Shown: positions 8,022-16,865, numbered from the stretch's first letter. The stretch: 64,000 nucleotides of DNA from Pontibacter virosus (GCF_003096355.1 NZ_QEKI01000006.1:62001-126000); one strand, 5' to 3'. The notes: a model not told the origin generated them from the letters alone. Translations and numbers: made by a program.

Positions 8022-9089
8022 TTAATTTAAAACTTTAGCTTCGGATTCTATCTTCTTAAGGTAAGCAATGGCTTCGTCGGAGAACACAAAGGGCTTCGAT
8101 TTATCCTTCTTTGCGGCTTTGTTGTAGAGGTGGATGATCTGGAAGGGATTGTCCATGTTCGACACCAATCTCTTTTTAAGCCCATTCCGCTCAATCACGT
8201 CGGCCATGTAAAAGCCGGGTACGTGACCACTCATACCGATCACTTGGTTTCTGATCTCTTTGCTGGAGTACTCCTTCTGGCCGGAGGCTATTTCTTTGAT
8301 AGCAGCATCTACTTTCGGAAGGTTTTGTTTGCCCAGGTCCAGCAAATAGGTGCCCCACTGCATATCCTCCGGCATGTTGGGGGCAACCGCATATTTCTTG
8401 TCGATCAGATCAGGAACTCCCTCGTTCATCAGCAACTGCAGCATCAGCAGAAGGCTTTTATCTTTTTCAGCCACATCATAGCGCTTTGGTTTGTTGAGCA
8501 AATGGTGTAGCTCATGACCTCCCACAGCACCCGGCTTCACCTGATTGAACTTGTATTCGAGCCACAGGTTCAGCACCATGTTTCCTTTATGAGCCACCGC
8601 ATCGTTGTCCAAAGCGATCAGGTAGACACCTGTACTGGCGTTTTTGCCGTGCATGCGTTTTGGAAGCATACTGTAGCAGGTTTGGTACATGGTGTTTACA
8701 TAGCCTTCTTTATCCGCTTTTAGCTGCGCCAGGTACTGGCGCAGTTCCGCTTCATGCGCTTTGTACACATGAATGCTGTAGGTCATGTAGTTCGCCTGCC
8801 AGTCCTGTAACCGGACTTGCAAGAGACTGTCATGCTCGGGCATGTAGACCACTTCCATCGTTTTGCGATAGTTATTGAGGTAAGATTCCTTGTAATTCTG
8901 GTTTTCGATGTACTGTTGGTTGCCTTTCATTGCCAGAAACTGGTGCCAGGTATCATCGTGTAGCTGCTTGCCCGATTTCAGGGTATCCACCAGTTCAAAA
9001 TAGCGTTCGGCCGCCGATACATCCACCACCTGCGCCTGGGCAGCGTATCCGGAAGCTACTAATAACAAAAGGGTAAAAAGTTTTTTCAT
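8022..9089 (-). CDS. DUF5700-like putative zinc-dependent peptidase, exported
   Basis: 355 residues beginning with a signal peptide (MKKLFTLLLLVASGYAAQAQ, cleavage likely near residue 20). It contains HELHH (His192, Glu193, His196, an HExxH zinc motif) followed by MNEGVPDLID with Glu223 as a possible third ligand. This is the arrangement of gluzincin-type peptidases and of the uncharacterised DUF5700 family. Lengths and motif spacing fit. It lies in a minus-strand run of unrelated exported proteins and has no obvious operon partner. Confidence 0.7.
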   Translation of the reverse strand: MKKLFTLLLLVASGYAAQAQVVDVSAAERYFELVDTLKSGKQLHDDTWHQFLAMKGNQQYIENQNYKESYLNNYRKTMEVVYMPEHDSLLQVRLQDWQANYMTYSIHVYKAHEAELRQYLAQLKADKEGYVNTMYQTCYSMLPKRMHGKNASTGVYLIALDNDAVAHKGNMVLNLWLEYKFNQVKPGAVGGHELHHLLNKPKRYDVAEKDKSLLLMLQLLMNEGVPDLIDKKYAVAPNMPEDMQWGTYLLDLGKQNLPKVDAAIKEIASGQKEYSSKEIRNQVIGMSGHVPGFYMADVIERNGLKKRLVSNMDNPFQIIHLYNKAAKKDKSKPFVFSDEAIAYLKKIESEAKVLN

Positions 9090-9168
9090 GTAGGTATAAG
9101 TTTGTTTAGCGTAATCAATTTGAACTGGTGTAGGCTAGTGCAAGGTATAGCTTAGCTTGTTAAGAAAT

Positions 9169-9732
9169 TCAGACCCTCAAGGCACCACGAAAAGCCCGAG
9201 CGGAATAGTAAGATTGCGCTCCGTTGTGGTACACAAATACATACCCGTAGCGAAAATCGGCAAACAACGCACCACCTAGCTTTCTAATATCATCCGGTGT
9301 TTGAATCCAGCTCGAAGTCTTTAGATCAAATTCACCAAACTTTTGCAGCTCCCGATACTGCCCCTCTGTCAGTAGTTCGATACCCATAGCAGTTGCCATA
9401 TCAATCGCATTGTTTTCTGGCCTGTGCTCTTTCCTGGACTCGAGTCCCGCGCGGTCGTAGCATACGCTTCGGCGCCCCTTGGGACTTTCTGCTGTGCAAT
9501 CCATGAAGATAACTTCGCCTGTTTTCGCATCCTGCCCTACCACGTCCGGCTCCCCTCCCGTGCGCTCCATTTCGTGCAGCGACCACAGTTTCGCAGGGTT
9601 TGCCTTCAGTCTGGCCTGTACATCCGCCCACACGATACCTGCATGGCGGTGCGTGTTTTTTTCGAAGCGGGTTTTTAGGGTGTTGAGAAGTTCTTTCGCT
9701 TCTGCTGAAGAAAGTATGTTCGTATTTCCCAT
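9169..9732 (-). CDS. DUF4256 family protein
   Basis: 187-residue soluble protein without signal peptide. The segments LHEMERTGGEPDVV, VIFMDCTAESPKGRRSVCYD and GRRSVCYDRAGLESRKEHRPENNA are those I associate with the DUF4256 family. Its biochemical function is not known. Rich in charged residues; probably cytoplasmic. It lies 25 bp after the next minus-strand gene (9758-10402), so the two may share a transcript. Confidence 0.7.
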   Translation of the reverse strand: MGNTNILSSAEAKELLNTLKTRFEKNTHRHAGIVWADVQARLKANPAKLWSLHEMERTGGEPDVVGQDAKTGEVIFMDCTAESPKGRRSVCYDRAGLESRKEHRPENNAIDMATAMGIELLTEGQYRELQKFGEFDLKTSSWIQTPDDIRKLGGALFADFRYGYVFVYHNGAQSYYSARAFRGALRV

Positions 9733-9757
9733 GGAAATTCCTATGTTTTAAATATAG

Positions 9758-10402
9758 CTACTCAACACTAACACTGAACTTGTTTTGCGTGCCATACTTC
9801 TCTGGTTTTCCTAAAGAGACCATCCACCTGTCGTACGTTGCCCTGGCTAGCCATTGCACCACATAGTTATCCTTTAGTTCACTTACAGCAGCAGCTTCGC
9901 CAGCCAGTTTCTGAGCTATCTCAAAGAGTTCGCTCTTCTTGCTATGATGGAACACAAAAGCGGCATAAAACTTATCTATCGGCAAGCTTATCTGCTCTTC
10001 CTGATAGAGTTGACGGACTTGTGCGAGCCTGATGCTGTCTCGATTCGCCATGCTGTCATCGAACAGACTAAAATAAGTTTTAAGGGTCATGCGGTCTGCC
10101 TGGTCCGTTTCATAAGCGTAGGCAAGCTTATGACTCGCATCACCAGCGTCTACCACAGCAGGATCTAATGGGCGCAAAAGGTCAACAAGCACACCTGTAG
10201 CGCAGATAGCTGTTATCATTAAAGGCAGTCTCAGCCACTTTTTATGAATGTTAGGGCGAAAAACCTTTACTATAAAGACTACCAATAGAGCCGCCAGACA
10301 AAAGGCAATGATTGCAAGCAACAGAAAACTCGTCAGGTTGTAGACATAAGAAAGTATGCCTACCGGTAAAAGTAATAGTAGCGGGATTAAGTATTTTTTC
10401 AT
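9758..10402 (-). CDS. hypothetical membrane protein
   Basis: 214 residues. The N-terminal 75 residues form two or three hydrophobic segments (about 4-24, 27-47, 58-75). A soluble C-terminal part of about 135 residues follows, with charged helices and no motif I recognise. The gene is noticeably more AT-rich than the flanking biosynthetic genes and carries no copy of the AGGTATA word, as does its upstream neighbour. No function is proposed. Confidence 0.5.
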   Translation of the reverse strand: MKKYLIPLLLLLPVGILSYVYNLTSFLLLAIIAFCLAALLVVFIVKVFRPNIHKKWLRLPLMITAICATGVLVDLLRPLDPAVVDAGDASHKLAYAYETDQADRMTLKTYFSLFDDSMANRDSIRLAQVRQLYQEEQISLPIDKFYAAFVFHHSKKSELFEIAQKLAGEAAAVSELKDNYVVQWLARATYDRWMVSLGKPEKYGTQNKFSVSVE

Positions 10403-10484
10403 TCATGTGTGATGATGTTCCTCGACAACAGCTTAGCATATGAGGAAAGTGAAGAGTTAGCTGAAGCTTTAATCATCTATTTCG

Positions 10485-11468
10485 TTAATTTCTGTATTTT
10501 TCCAAATAGCCACTCTTTTGCAGAAAACTTTCCGCATCCGACATCAATATTATGTCCTCAATGGCCTGTTTCTTATCGGAGACGTTGTTGTAGTATGCCT
10601 CGCAAATTTTAAACCCTATGAAATAGGCTAGGTCAGCTGGCCGTTTTGAACGGTAGTTGTACATCCAATCCGTGTCTTCAATGGATTTCCCATTCTTGAC
10701 ATCTGCATAAAACTCCCGCCATAGCTTCTCTTCGTAGTCCATGCCGTAGTCATAGATGGCTTTACTCAACGTGACTCTTTCCAACATCAAAGAGGCTATA
10801 AAATCGGCTGCTCCCTCTACTATGGTTTGCTTAAGCAGTGATTCATCTCCATTGTCTCCACCTGGTTGCTGTGTATGAACGGCTTCGTGGGCCACTACAC
10901 CAATGATATCACCCGTTCTGTTTTCCAGGACAAGCCTCATAAAATTATTCTTGTCAAACTCATGGAGCGCAACAGTTTTGTTTACTGCCACAATTTCAGT
11001 TCCAATCAGAATTAATCCCTCTGAGGTTGTGCCTCCAGTCCTTAAAGTACCGATCGCAAAACAAACGTCTGGCTGCCTAAAAGCTGGATAAAGTGCCTTA
11101 AGTTTGTCAAAAGCAGGCTGTATCTCTAATTTCCTGTTTTGCACATTTACTGTCAAAGGCCTGATTGCTTTCCAGAATTCAGGCATCGTCCTCACCAACT
11201 GGACGTACTCTTCGGCCTTGAAATTTCGCAACTGCAAAAATTCCTTGAAGTATGGACTGGCTTTATCCAGGTATAATTCCTGAAATGTCAATGCACTGTC
11301 TGCAGAACTTTCCAAATGGTCATATGCCGTCCAAAAATTTTCTATGTCCTGCGTTACAACCTGGTAACCGACTTCGGTTGATTTTCCTGTTTCAATAGGA
11401 ACTTCTGAATGTTTGCAGCTCAGGATGAATAAACTACCAAATAAAACCCAGTATAAGTTTCTCTTCAT
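10485..11468 (-). CDS. DUF2268-like putative zinc protease, lipoprotein
   Basis: 327 residues with a lipoprotein signal (SLFILSC, Cys18). VVAHEAVHTQQ holds HExxH at His194, Glu195 and His198, and VEGAADFIASL gives a downstream Glu218 as probable third zinc ligand. The pattern matches the DUF2268 putative Zn-protease group and resembles peptidases tied to gliding or envelope proteins in Bacteroidota. Activity is unproved. The gene and its upstream 463-bp gap are AT-rich relative to the window. Confidence 0.65.
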   Translation of the reverse strand: MKRNLYWVLFGSLFILSCKHSEVPIETGKSTEVGYQVVTQDIENFWTAYDHLESSADSALTFQELYLDKASPYFKEFLQLRNFKAEEYVQLVRTMPEFWKAIRPLTVNVQNRKLEIQPAFDKLKALYPAFRQPDVCFAIGTLRTGGTTSEGLILIGTEIVAVNKTVALHEFDKNNFMRLVLENRTGDIIGVVAHEAVHTQQPGGDNGDESLLKQTIVEGAADFIASLMLERVTLSKAIYDYGMDYEEKLWREFYADVKNGKSIEDTDWMYNYRSKRPADLAYFIGFKICEAYYNNVSDKKQAIEDIILMSDAESFLQKSGYLEKYRN

Positions 11469-11931
11469 CCTTACTCTTCTATTGTCGCTAACTATACTTT
11501 AGCTTGAGCATCTACTCACATTATTTGAACTGTAATTATATCAATTTCTCCTGACTCTCCTGACCAACAACCATCGTCTATATAGGAATCACCTAATTTA
11601 AGCATTTCTCTAATTTTTCATTCTAATATTTACAATAAATTAATTCAAACTCCTACTTTCTCAATCCGAATTCTTTGTCTCAACAACCTATCTCGGTATG
11701 TCTTTCTAAATATTATTATCCTAACACAATTGCCCTTTCTGATCCGTTCTGAAACAGCGGCAAGTCTTGACATGTTTTTATGCGATTTGCATAAAAACAA
11801 CATACCAATTAAGCTACTCTCCGCCTATTAGATCAATTTCACAACTTCTACGGGCTTTTCAGCAGAATTTTGAGTATATTCAAATTAAGCGATACAAAAA
11901 CAACGAACCCATACTTATACTATTCTAATAC
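11469..11931. other. AT-rich intergenic gap with a perfect 11-bp dyad
   Basis: 463 bp without a convincing gene between divergent genes. The only clear structure is TGTTTTTATGC / GCATAAAAACA (11773-11783 and 11789-11799) around a 5-nt centre GATTT. It lies 132 bp before the symporter gene and could be an operator for either direction. It has no T-run placing it as a terminator of a known gene. I found no convincing -33/-7 pair. Confidence 0.4.
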
Positions 11932-13542
11932 ATGCACATCATTGACCTTACCATCTTCGTGCTCTATATGCTGGCCATGCTGGGCGTTGGTTTTTACTTT
12001 CTCAAAAAGAACCAGGGCGCAGACGATTACTATGTGGGTGGCCGGAACATGGGAAGCGGACACATTGGTCTGTCGGTGGTGGCAACGGATGTGGGCGGCG
12101 GCTTCTCCATTGGCTTGGGCGGACTAGGTTTTGTGATGGGTCTCTCGGGTGCCTGGATGCTGTTTACCGGACTGCTTGGGGCCTGGCTGGCAGCGGTCTT
12201 TCTTATACCTAAGGTCAAGCGTAACCCGGCTTTCGACAAGTTCCTCACCTTCCCACAAATCTTCGGCCATTATTTCAATGCACGGGTGGCGTTGCTGGCG
12301 GGCATCATTTCGGCCATCGGCTATACCGGCTTTACCAGTTCCCAAATTTTGGCGGGTGCCAAACTGGCCAGCGGCACCTTTATCAATCTCGACCTCAACA
12401 CCGCCCTCCTGATCATGGGCATCATTGCAGTGGTCTATACCGTGATGGGCGGCATGAAAGCCGTCATCTACACTGATACTGTGCAATGGGCCATCCTGAT
12501 GGGCGGACTCATCTTCATAGGTATACCTGTTTCTTTTCTGGCAATCGGTGGCGGCGTGGAGCAGATCGGCTTCGGTCAGCTTACCGATCTTGCCTGGCTT
12601 TCTTCGCAGTCCGGTCGTAGCATGGACGCGATCCGAAGCACGCTGCCTGCTGAGTTTCTCACGCTCACCAACATCACCTGGCAGCAAATCGTGAACTGGG
12701 CCATCACCATCATCCCGATCTGGTTTGTGGGCATGACGCTCTACCAGCGCATCTATGCCTGCCGCGACGAGAAAACCGCCAAACGAGCCTGGTACCTGGC
12801 TGGCTTGTTCGAATGGCCGATCATGGCATTTATGGGTGTGAGCCTGGGTATACTAGCCCGGGTGGCTGCTGAGCAAGGTATGTTTGAGGCGCTGGGCGTT
12901 GGAGCCGCTGCTGTAGACCCTGAGTCGGGACTACCGATGCTGCTGCGCTCGGTGCTGCCTGTTGGCTTAATGGGCCTGATGCTTTCGGCTTATTTCTCCG
13001 CCATACTATCCACCGCTGACAGCTGTTTGATGGCTTCATCTGGCAATATCGTGACGGATGTGATCGGGCACTTTACTAAAACTGATCCGGATTCGCCTAA
13101 GATGCTGCGCCTGTCGCAACTTGTCACGTTCCTCGTCGGGGCCTTTGCGCTTTGGCTGGCCACTACCATGACCAACGTGCTCGACCTGATGCTCTACTCT
13201 TATGCTTTTATGGTGTCCGGGCTGTTTGTGCCCATCATCGGGGCGCTGTTCTGGAAACGCCGCAGCAGCGTGGGGGCTTTCTGGGCCATGCTCGTGGGTG
13301 GTGCCACTACGATTCTGTTGCAGATAACCATGAACACCGAAGGCCTCGTAAACATGCCGTGGCTCGATCTGAGTTTTAGGCTACCCTATGACCTAGACCC
13401 CAATTTATTTGGTCTCACGGCTGCCCTAGTACTTTACATTACGTTAACTATACTATACCCAAATAAAACTAAAAAAGAGAAATGGCAGAAAACGATTCCG
13501 TCCAATACGAGATTCATACGCCAAGCAACCACCAGCAACTAA
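11932..13542 (+). CDS. sodium:solute symporter (SSS family)
   Basis: 536 residues with about 13 hydrophobic segments, the usual size of the SSS family (PutP/SGLT-like). The N-terminal DDYYVGGRNMGSGHIGLSVVATDVGGG segment carries the family signature, and YTVMGGMKAVIYTDTVQ and SAYFSAILSTADSCLMASSGN are the conserved core and sodium-site regions. The cargo cannot be read from sequence. It is followed by a GNAT gene that overlaps it by 61 bp and a PLP racemase, so an amino acid or its derivative is a reasonable guess. Confidence 0.9.
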   Translation: MHIIDLTIFVLYMLAMLGVGFYFLKKNQGADDYYVGGRNMGSGHIGLSVVATDVGGGFSIGLGGLGFVMGLSGAWMLFTGLLGAWLAAVFLIPKVKRNPAFDKFLTFPQIFGHYFNARVALLAGIISAIGYTGFTSSQILAGAKLASGTFINLDLNTALLIMGIIAVVYTVMGGMKAVIYTDTVQWAILMGGLIFIGIPVSFLAIGGGVEQIGFGQLTDLAWLSSQSGRSMDAIRSTLPAEFLTLTNITWQQIVNWAITIIPIWFVGMTLYQRIYACRDEKTAKRAWYLAGLFEWPIMAFMGVSLGILARVAAEQGMFEALGVGAAAVDPESGLPMLLRSVLPVGLMGLMLSAYFSAILSTADSCLMASSGNIVTDVIGHFTKTDPDSPKMLRLSQLVTFLVGAFALWLATTMTNVLDLMLYSYAFMVSGLFVPIIGALFWKRRSSVGAFWAMLVGGATTILLQITMNTEGLVNMPWLDLSFRLPYDLDPNLFGLTAALVLYITLTILYPNKTKKEKWQKTIPSNTRFIRQATTSN

Positions 13543-13934
13543 ACCGCGACAAGGTGCTTGACTTCCTGTTCCAGCACCTGGATCAGTACGGCGACGCCCG
13601 CGAGGACATTGCCAAGTGCATGGATTACGCACTGTCTGATGCAGAGGGTAAAGGGGGTTCGGTGATTGTAGCCCGTGAGGCGGGTAAAGTGGTGGGAGCC
13701 CTCATTCTGAACAATACAGGTATGAGCGGGTATATACCGGAAAACATTCTCGTATACGTAGCCGTGCATGGCAGCCAGCGCGGCAAGGGCGTTGGCAAAA
13801 AACTGGTGCAACTGGCCACAGAGACAAGCGATGGCAGCATTGCCCTGCACGTGGAGCCCGACAATCCAGCCCGACACCTCTATGAAAAAATGGGCTTCAC
13901 GAACAAATATTTAGAATACAGACTTATCCGATAA
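13482..13934 (+). CDS. GNAT family N-acetyltransferase
   Basis: 150 residues with a complete GNAT fold signature: VIVAREAGKVVGALIL, VYVAVHGSQRGKGVGKKLVQLA (the Q/RxxGxG/A acetyl-CoA loop) and LHVEPDNPARHLYEKMGFTNKYLEYRL. The ATG lies 61 bp inside the symporter gene. A later in-frame Met would remove the first strand, so the overlapping start is preferred. The racemase starts 4 bp after its stop. Substrate probably an amine or amino acid handled by the neighbours (inference). Confidence 0.85.
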   Translation: MAENDSVQYEIHTPSNHQQLNRDKVLDFLFQHLDQYGDAREDIAKCMDYALSDAEGKGGSVIVAREAGKVVGALILNNTGMSGYIPENILVYVAVHGSQRGKGVGKKLVQLATETSDGSIALHVEPDNPARHLYEKMGFTNKYLEYRLIR

Positions 13935-13938
13935 TAGC

Positions 13939-15012
13939 ATGGCCGTCTTAAAACTGTGCCGCACGAAACTCAGACACAACTATAACCACCTCGACCGGAT
14001 ATTCCGCGAAAAGGGCATTGACTGGGGGATTGTCACCAAACTGCTTTGCGGCGAAGAAACGTTCCTGAAGGAAGTGCTCGACCTTGGCGTAAAGGAGGTA
14101 CATGACTCACGGGTGTCGAATCTGATCGCCATCAAGAAAATGGCACCCGATGTGCAAACCGTCTACATAAAACCCGCCCCGAAACAAAGCATACCCGACA
14201 TCATCCGCTACGCTGATGTGAGCTTTGAAACGGAACTTGACATCATCCGGCTTTTGTCAGAAGAGGCCGTCAGGCAAAAAGTAACGCATAAAATCATCAT
14301 CATGATCGAGATGGGCGACCTGCGGGAGGGTGTGATGGGCGACGATCTGGTGAACTTCTATGCTCAGATCTTCAAGCTGCCCGGCATCTCTGTGATCGGG
14401 CTCGGTGCCAACTTCAACTGCCTGCATGGCGTGATGCCCACGCAGGACAAACTGATCCAGCTCAGCCTCTACAAGCAAATCATCGACGCCAAGTTCAACC
14501 TCGAAATCCCCTGGGTGTCAGGGGGCACATCGGTGACGATACCGCTGCTCTTCAACCACCAGATGCCGAAGGGTGTCAACCATTTCAGGATTGGGGAGGC
14601 GCTGTTTTTCGGACTCAACCTGTTCACCGGTGAGACCTTTGAAGGCATGCACGACGACGTGTTCGAGTTCTGTGCCGAAATCATCGAGCTGAACCAAAAG
14701 CCCATGATCCCGATCGGGACGCTGGCCGAAAACCCCAGCGGCGAGAGCTTCGAGATTGACGAGCGCCTCTACGGCAAAACATCGCACCGTGCTATCCTCG
14801 ACGTGGGCCTGCTCGACATCAACCCCAAATACCTGCTCCCCAAAGACAAAGCCCTGAGTGTAGTGGGTGCAAGTTCTGATATGCTCGTGGTGGAGTTGGG
14901 AGAGAACGAGCAAAACTACAAAGTGGGCGACGTGCTCAGCTTTAACCTCCGGTATATGGGTGCGCTCAGCATCATGAACTCCCGCTATATTGCCAAAGAG
15001 GTGGTTGAATAG
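13939..15012 (+). CDS. PLP-dependent alanine/ornithine racemase family enzyme
   Basis: 357 residues, fold-III racemase. The N-terminal block ends in IVTKLLCGEE with Lys34 as the PLP lysine. VSNLIAIKKM, GLGANFNCLHGVMP and WVSGGTSVTIP follow in the order seen in the alanine/ornithine racemase (Orr/YhfX-like) group rather than in classical Alr, whose C-terminal Tyr domain is shorter here. It probably interconverts D- and L-forms of ornithine, alanine or a related amino acid. Third gene of the symporter-GNAT-racemase unit. Confidence 0.8.
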   Translation: MAVLKLCRTKLRHNYNHLDRIFREKGIDWGIVTKLLCGEETFLKEVLDLGVKEVHDSRVSNLIAIKKMAPDVQTVYIKPAPKQSIPDIIRYADVSFETELDIIRLLSEEAVRQKVTHKIIIMIEMGDLREGVMGDDLVNFYAQIFKLPGISVIGLGANFNCLHGVMPTQDKLIQLSLYKQIIDAKFNLEIPWVSGGTSVTIPLLFNHQMPKGVNHFRIGEALFFGLNLFTGETFEGMHDDVFEFCAEIIELNQKPMIPIGTLAENPSGESFEIDERLYGKTSHRAILDVGLLDINPKYLLPKDKALSVVGASSDMLVVELGENEQNYKVGDVLSFNLRYMGALSIMNSRYIAKEVVE

Positions 15013-15161
15013 ATGGTTGAATTGTTTGGTGCACGATTAAACTGTTCCACTCAGTAGGAAAATTCAGGAATGATTCGGGACAACTGTGACTTTTACTACA
15101 AGTGATCATGTATGGCAGGAAGCTTTGATCATAGACTTTTATACACATCAGGGCTCTCATG

Positions 15162-15220
15162 GCTCTTCGGGATTTCTCAATCCCGAAGCAAACTGTCGGG
15201 GATTTCCTAAACCCCGTGTG
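15162..15220 (-). repeat. dispersed double-hairpin repeat, copy 1
   Basis: A 59-bp element that matches 60182-60240 in inverse orientation at 51 of 59 positions (counted by eye). It holds a perfect 9-bp stem TTCGGGATT/AATCCCGAA (4-nt loop) and a second stem CGGGG/CCCCG. Intergenic, between the racemase and nhaA-like genes. Confidence 0.8.
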
Positions 15221-15328
15221 CCGGTTTCGAAGGTATAGGGAGATAGAAATTACACTTCCGGAAACGACTCCTTATAGATGTGTTCGGAAAGGTCGGACAG
15301 CTAGCCTATACCTGCAGCTAAACTTTTC

Positions 15329-15371
15329 GCCCTCACTTCATCGCATGCTGGGGTGAGGGCTTTATTGCTTT
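15329..15371 (+). terminator. intrinsic terminator
   Basis: GCCCTCAC (15329-15336) pairs with GTGAGGGC (15353-15360) around a 16-nt loop, followed by TTTATTGCTTT. It lies 320 bp after the racemase and 98 bp before the nhaA-like gene, so it may end readthrough from the symporter unit. Confidence 0.6.
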
Positions 15372-15468
15372 CAGCTATTTTTTTGTCAGCAAGGTATAAC
15401 GGAGTCAAAACTTTTCAGAACCTCCTACGTCTCTAAGGTGAATCTGAATATGGCTATACTCTTATACC

Positions 15469-16815
15469 TTGGCAGCTAAACCAACCTTGATCAACCGCAT
15501 TGTCTACTCCTTCGAACGTTTCGAGCAGGTGCTGTTGCGTGGAGGTACGCTTACTATAATTACAGCTTTGCTGGCCCTTTCCTGGCATAATTCGCCCTGG
15601 GGCGCCTCATGGCTATACCTGGTAGAAAATCCGCTGACCGTTGCGTTTGGCAAGTACAGTATCACCAAACCGATTGGCTTCTGGGTGCAGCAGGTGCTAC
15701 TGGCCTTGTTCTACCTGGCATTGGGCCTGGAACTGAAACGGGTGCTACGTATAGGAGAACTTCAGGAAAAACCCGTCATGCTGTTTGCTGTAGCTGCCGC
15801 TTTAGGGAGCATGGCTATACCTGCAGCACTATACCTATACTTGGCTCCCGCTGCCGCACAAGCAGGCTGGAGTGTGGTGGCCACTGCCGATGTTGCGGCA
15901 ATACTGGCGCTGCTGGCACTGGCCAGCAATTCACTACCACTTTCCCTGCGTGTGTTTTTGTCTTCTACTGCTATCATGCAAGGTATAGCCAGTTTGCTTC
16001 TCAGCGTGATGCTTTATACCGTTATTCAAAACCTGCTGGCGCTTTCGGTTGCTACGGGTGTGTTTGGCTTGCTGGTGGTGTTGCGGGCGCTGCGTAACCG
16101 TACGATGTGGCTTTACCTGTTGCTGGGTCTGGTAATGCTGGTAAGCTTCTTGTTAGCAGGTGTGCAGGGTGCGGTGGCGGGTGTGTTGCTGGCTCTCGTA
16201 ATACCGATTCACTCCAGGGTGATAGAAGAAGATTTCGTGACGACCACCGATACAGTGATGGGGCAATTGCATGCCCTGCGCATGATGAAACGACCCGAAC
16301 CAGGCGAAGAGATGGAAGAAGATTTCCAGGCAGCCGTCCATACTCTTCGGATGAATTGCACAAAGGCTTTGTCACCGCTACGGCGTTTGCAGCAAAGGAT
16401 TCTGCCTTGGGCGGCCTATCTGGCCTGGCCCCTTTTTGCGCTTGCTTTCGTGCCTTTTGCCTACAACAGCTTTGTATGGCGCGATTTGCTTGGTCCCGTA
16501 CCGCTGGGTGTATTCATGGCGCTGGTTCTCGGCAAACCCATGGGCATGTTGCTGTTTGCCTGGCTGGCTTCATTGACAGGTATAGCGCGTGTACCAGCCA
16601 CCGTGCACTGGGGGCAACTGGCGGGAGGCACGCTGCTGCTGGGCGCCGGCTTTATGCTATCACTCTTTCAGGCACAGCAGGTATTTCCTGCCACAGAGCA
16701 GCTCACGCTCGTGAAGATCAGCATTTACGCCGCTTCCGCCTTGTCGGGTCTGCTTGGCTTGTTCGTGTTGGCGGTGGCTGGCAAAACAAAAGACCTGCCA
16801 CACGCGCAGGTATAG
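15469..16815 (+). CDS. NhaA-like membrane protein lacking the catalytic Asp-Asp pair
   Basis: 448 residues with the NhaA fold: GLELKRVLRIGEL, AALGSMAIPAALY, GWSVVATADVAAILALLAL and LVLGKPMGMLLF align along the family. Asp141 (equivalent to E. coli Asp133) and Lys356 (Lys300) are kept. The Asp163-Asp164 pair is replaced by Gln171-Gly172 in TAIMQGIASL; the spacing from Asp141 (30 residues) equals that in E. coli. Classical sodium/proton exchange is therefore doubtful. A charged cytoplasmic insertion lies near residues 250-310. The start is a TTG, the only in-frame choice keeping the first helix; the nearby ATG at 15450 is out of frame. The stop codon lies in the terminator. Confidence 0.85.
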   Translation: MAAKPTLINRIVYSFERFEQVLLRGGTLTIITALLALSWHNSPWGASWLYLVENPLTVAFGKYSITKPIGFWVQQVLLALFYLALGLELKRVLRIGELQEKPVMLFAVAAALGSMAIPAALYLYLAPAAAQAGWSVVATADVAAILALLALASNSLPLSLRVFLSSTAIMQGIASLLLSVMLYTVIQNLLALSVATGVFGLLVVLRALRNRTMWLYLLLGLVMLVSFLLAGVQGAVAGVLLALVIPIHSRVIEEDFVTTTDTVMGQLHALRMMKRPEPGEEMEEDFQAAVHTLRMNCTKALSPLRRLQQRILPWAAYLAWPLFALAFVPFAYNSFVWRDLLGPVPLGVFMALVLGKPMGMLLFAWLASLTGIARVPATVHWGQLAGGTLLLGAGFMLSLFQAQQVFPATEQLTLVKISIYAASALSGLLGLFVLAVAGKTKDLPHAQV

Positions 16816-16827
16816 CAGGTCTTTTTT
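16788..16827 (+). terminator. intrinsic terminator overlapping the stop of the nhaA-like gene
   Basis: AAAAGACCTGC (16788-16798) pairs with GCAGGTCTTTT (16815-16825), followed by more T. The loop contains AGGTATAG, whose TAG is the stop codon of the gene. It can also serve the convergent UspA gene. Confidence 0.75.
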
Positions 16828-16865
16828 GTATTGCTTTATTGTCCCTTTAAGGACAAAAAGGAATC

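Larger units (their letters stand above)
15013..15468. other. intergenic gap with repeat and terminator, no gene
   Basis: 456 bp. It holds the double-hairpin repeat (15162-15220), a degenerate short dyad TGTTCG/CGGACA (15271-15289), three copies of the AGGTATA/TATACCT word and one intrinsic terminator (15329-15360). A short ATG frame at 15450 reads into the next gene out of frame and stops at once. I see no gene here. Confidence 0.6.

Noticed and set aside
12124..12687. 187-codon minus-strand frame inside the symporter gene
   Set aside because: Antisense to a well-conserved membrane protein; composition rich in Arg, His and Gln is typical of a shadow frame.
16107..16850. 247-codon frame overlapping the nhaA-like gene
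   Set aside because: Same strand, other frame; Cys/Arg-rich translation without motifs, while the nhaA-like frame shows the family blocks.
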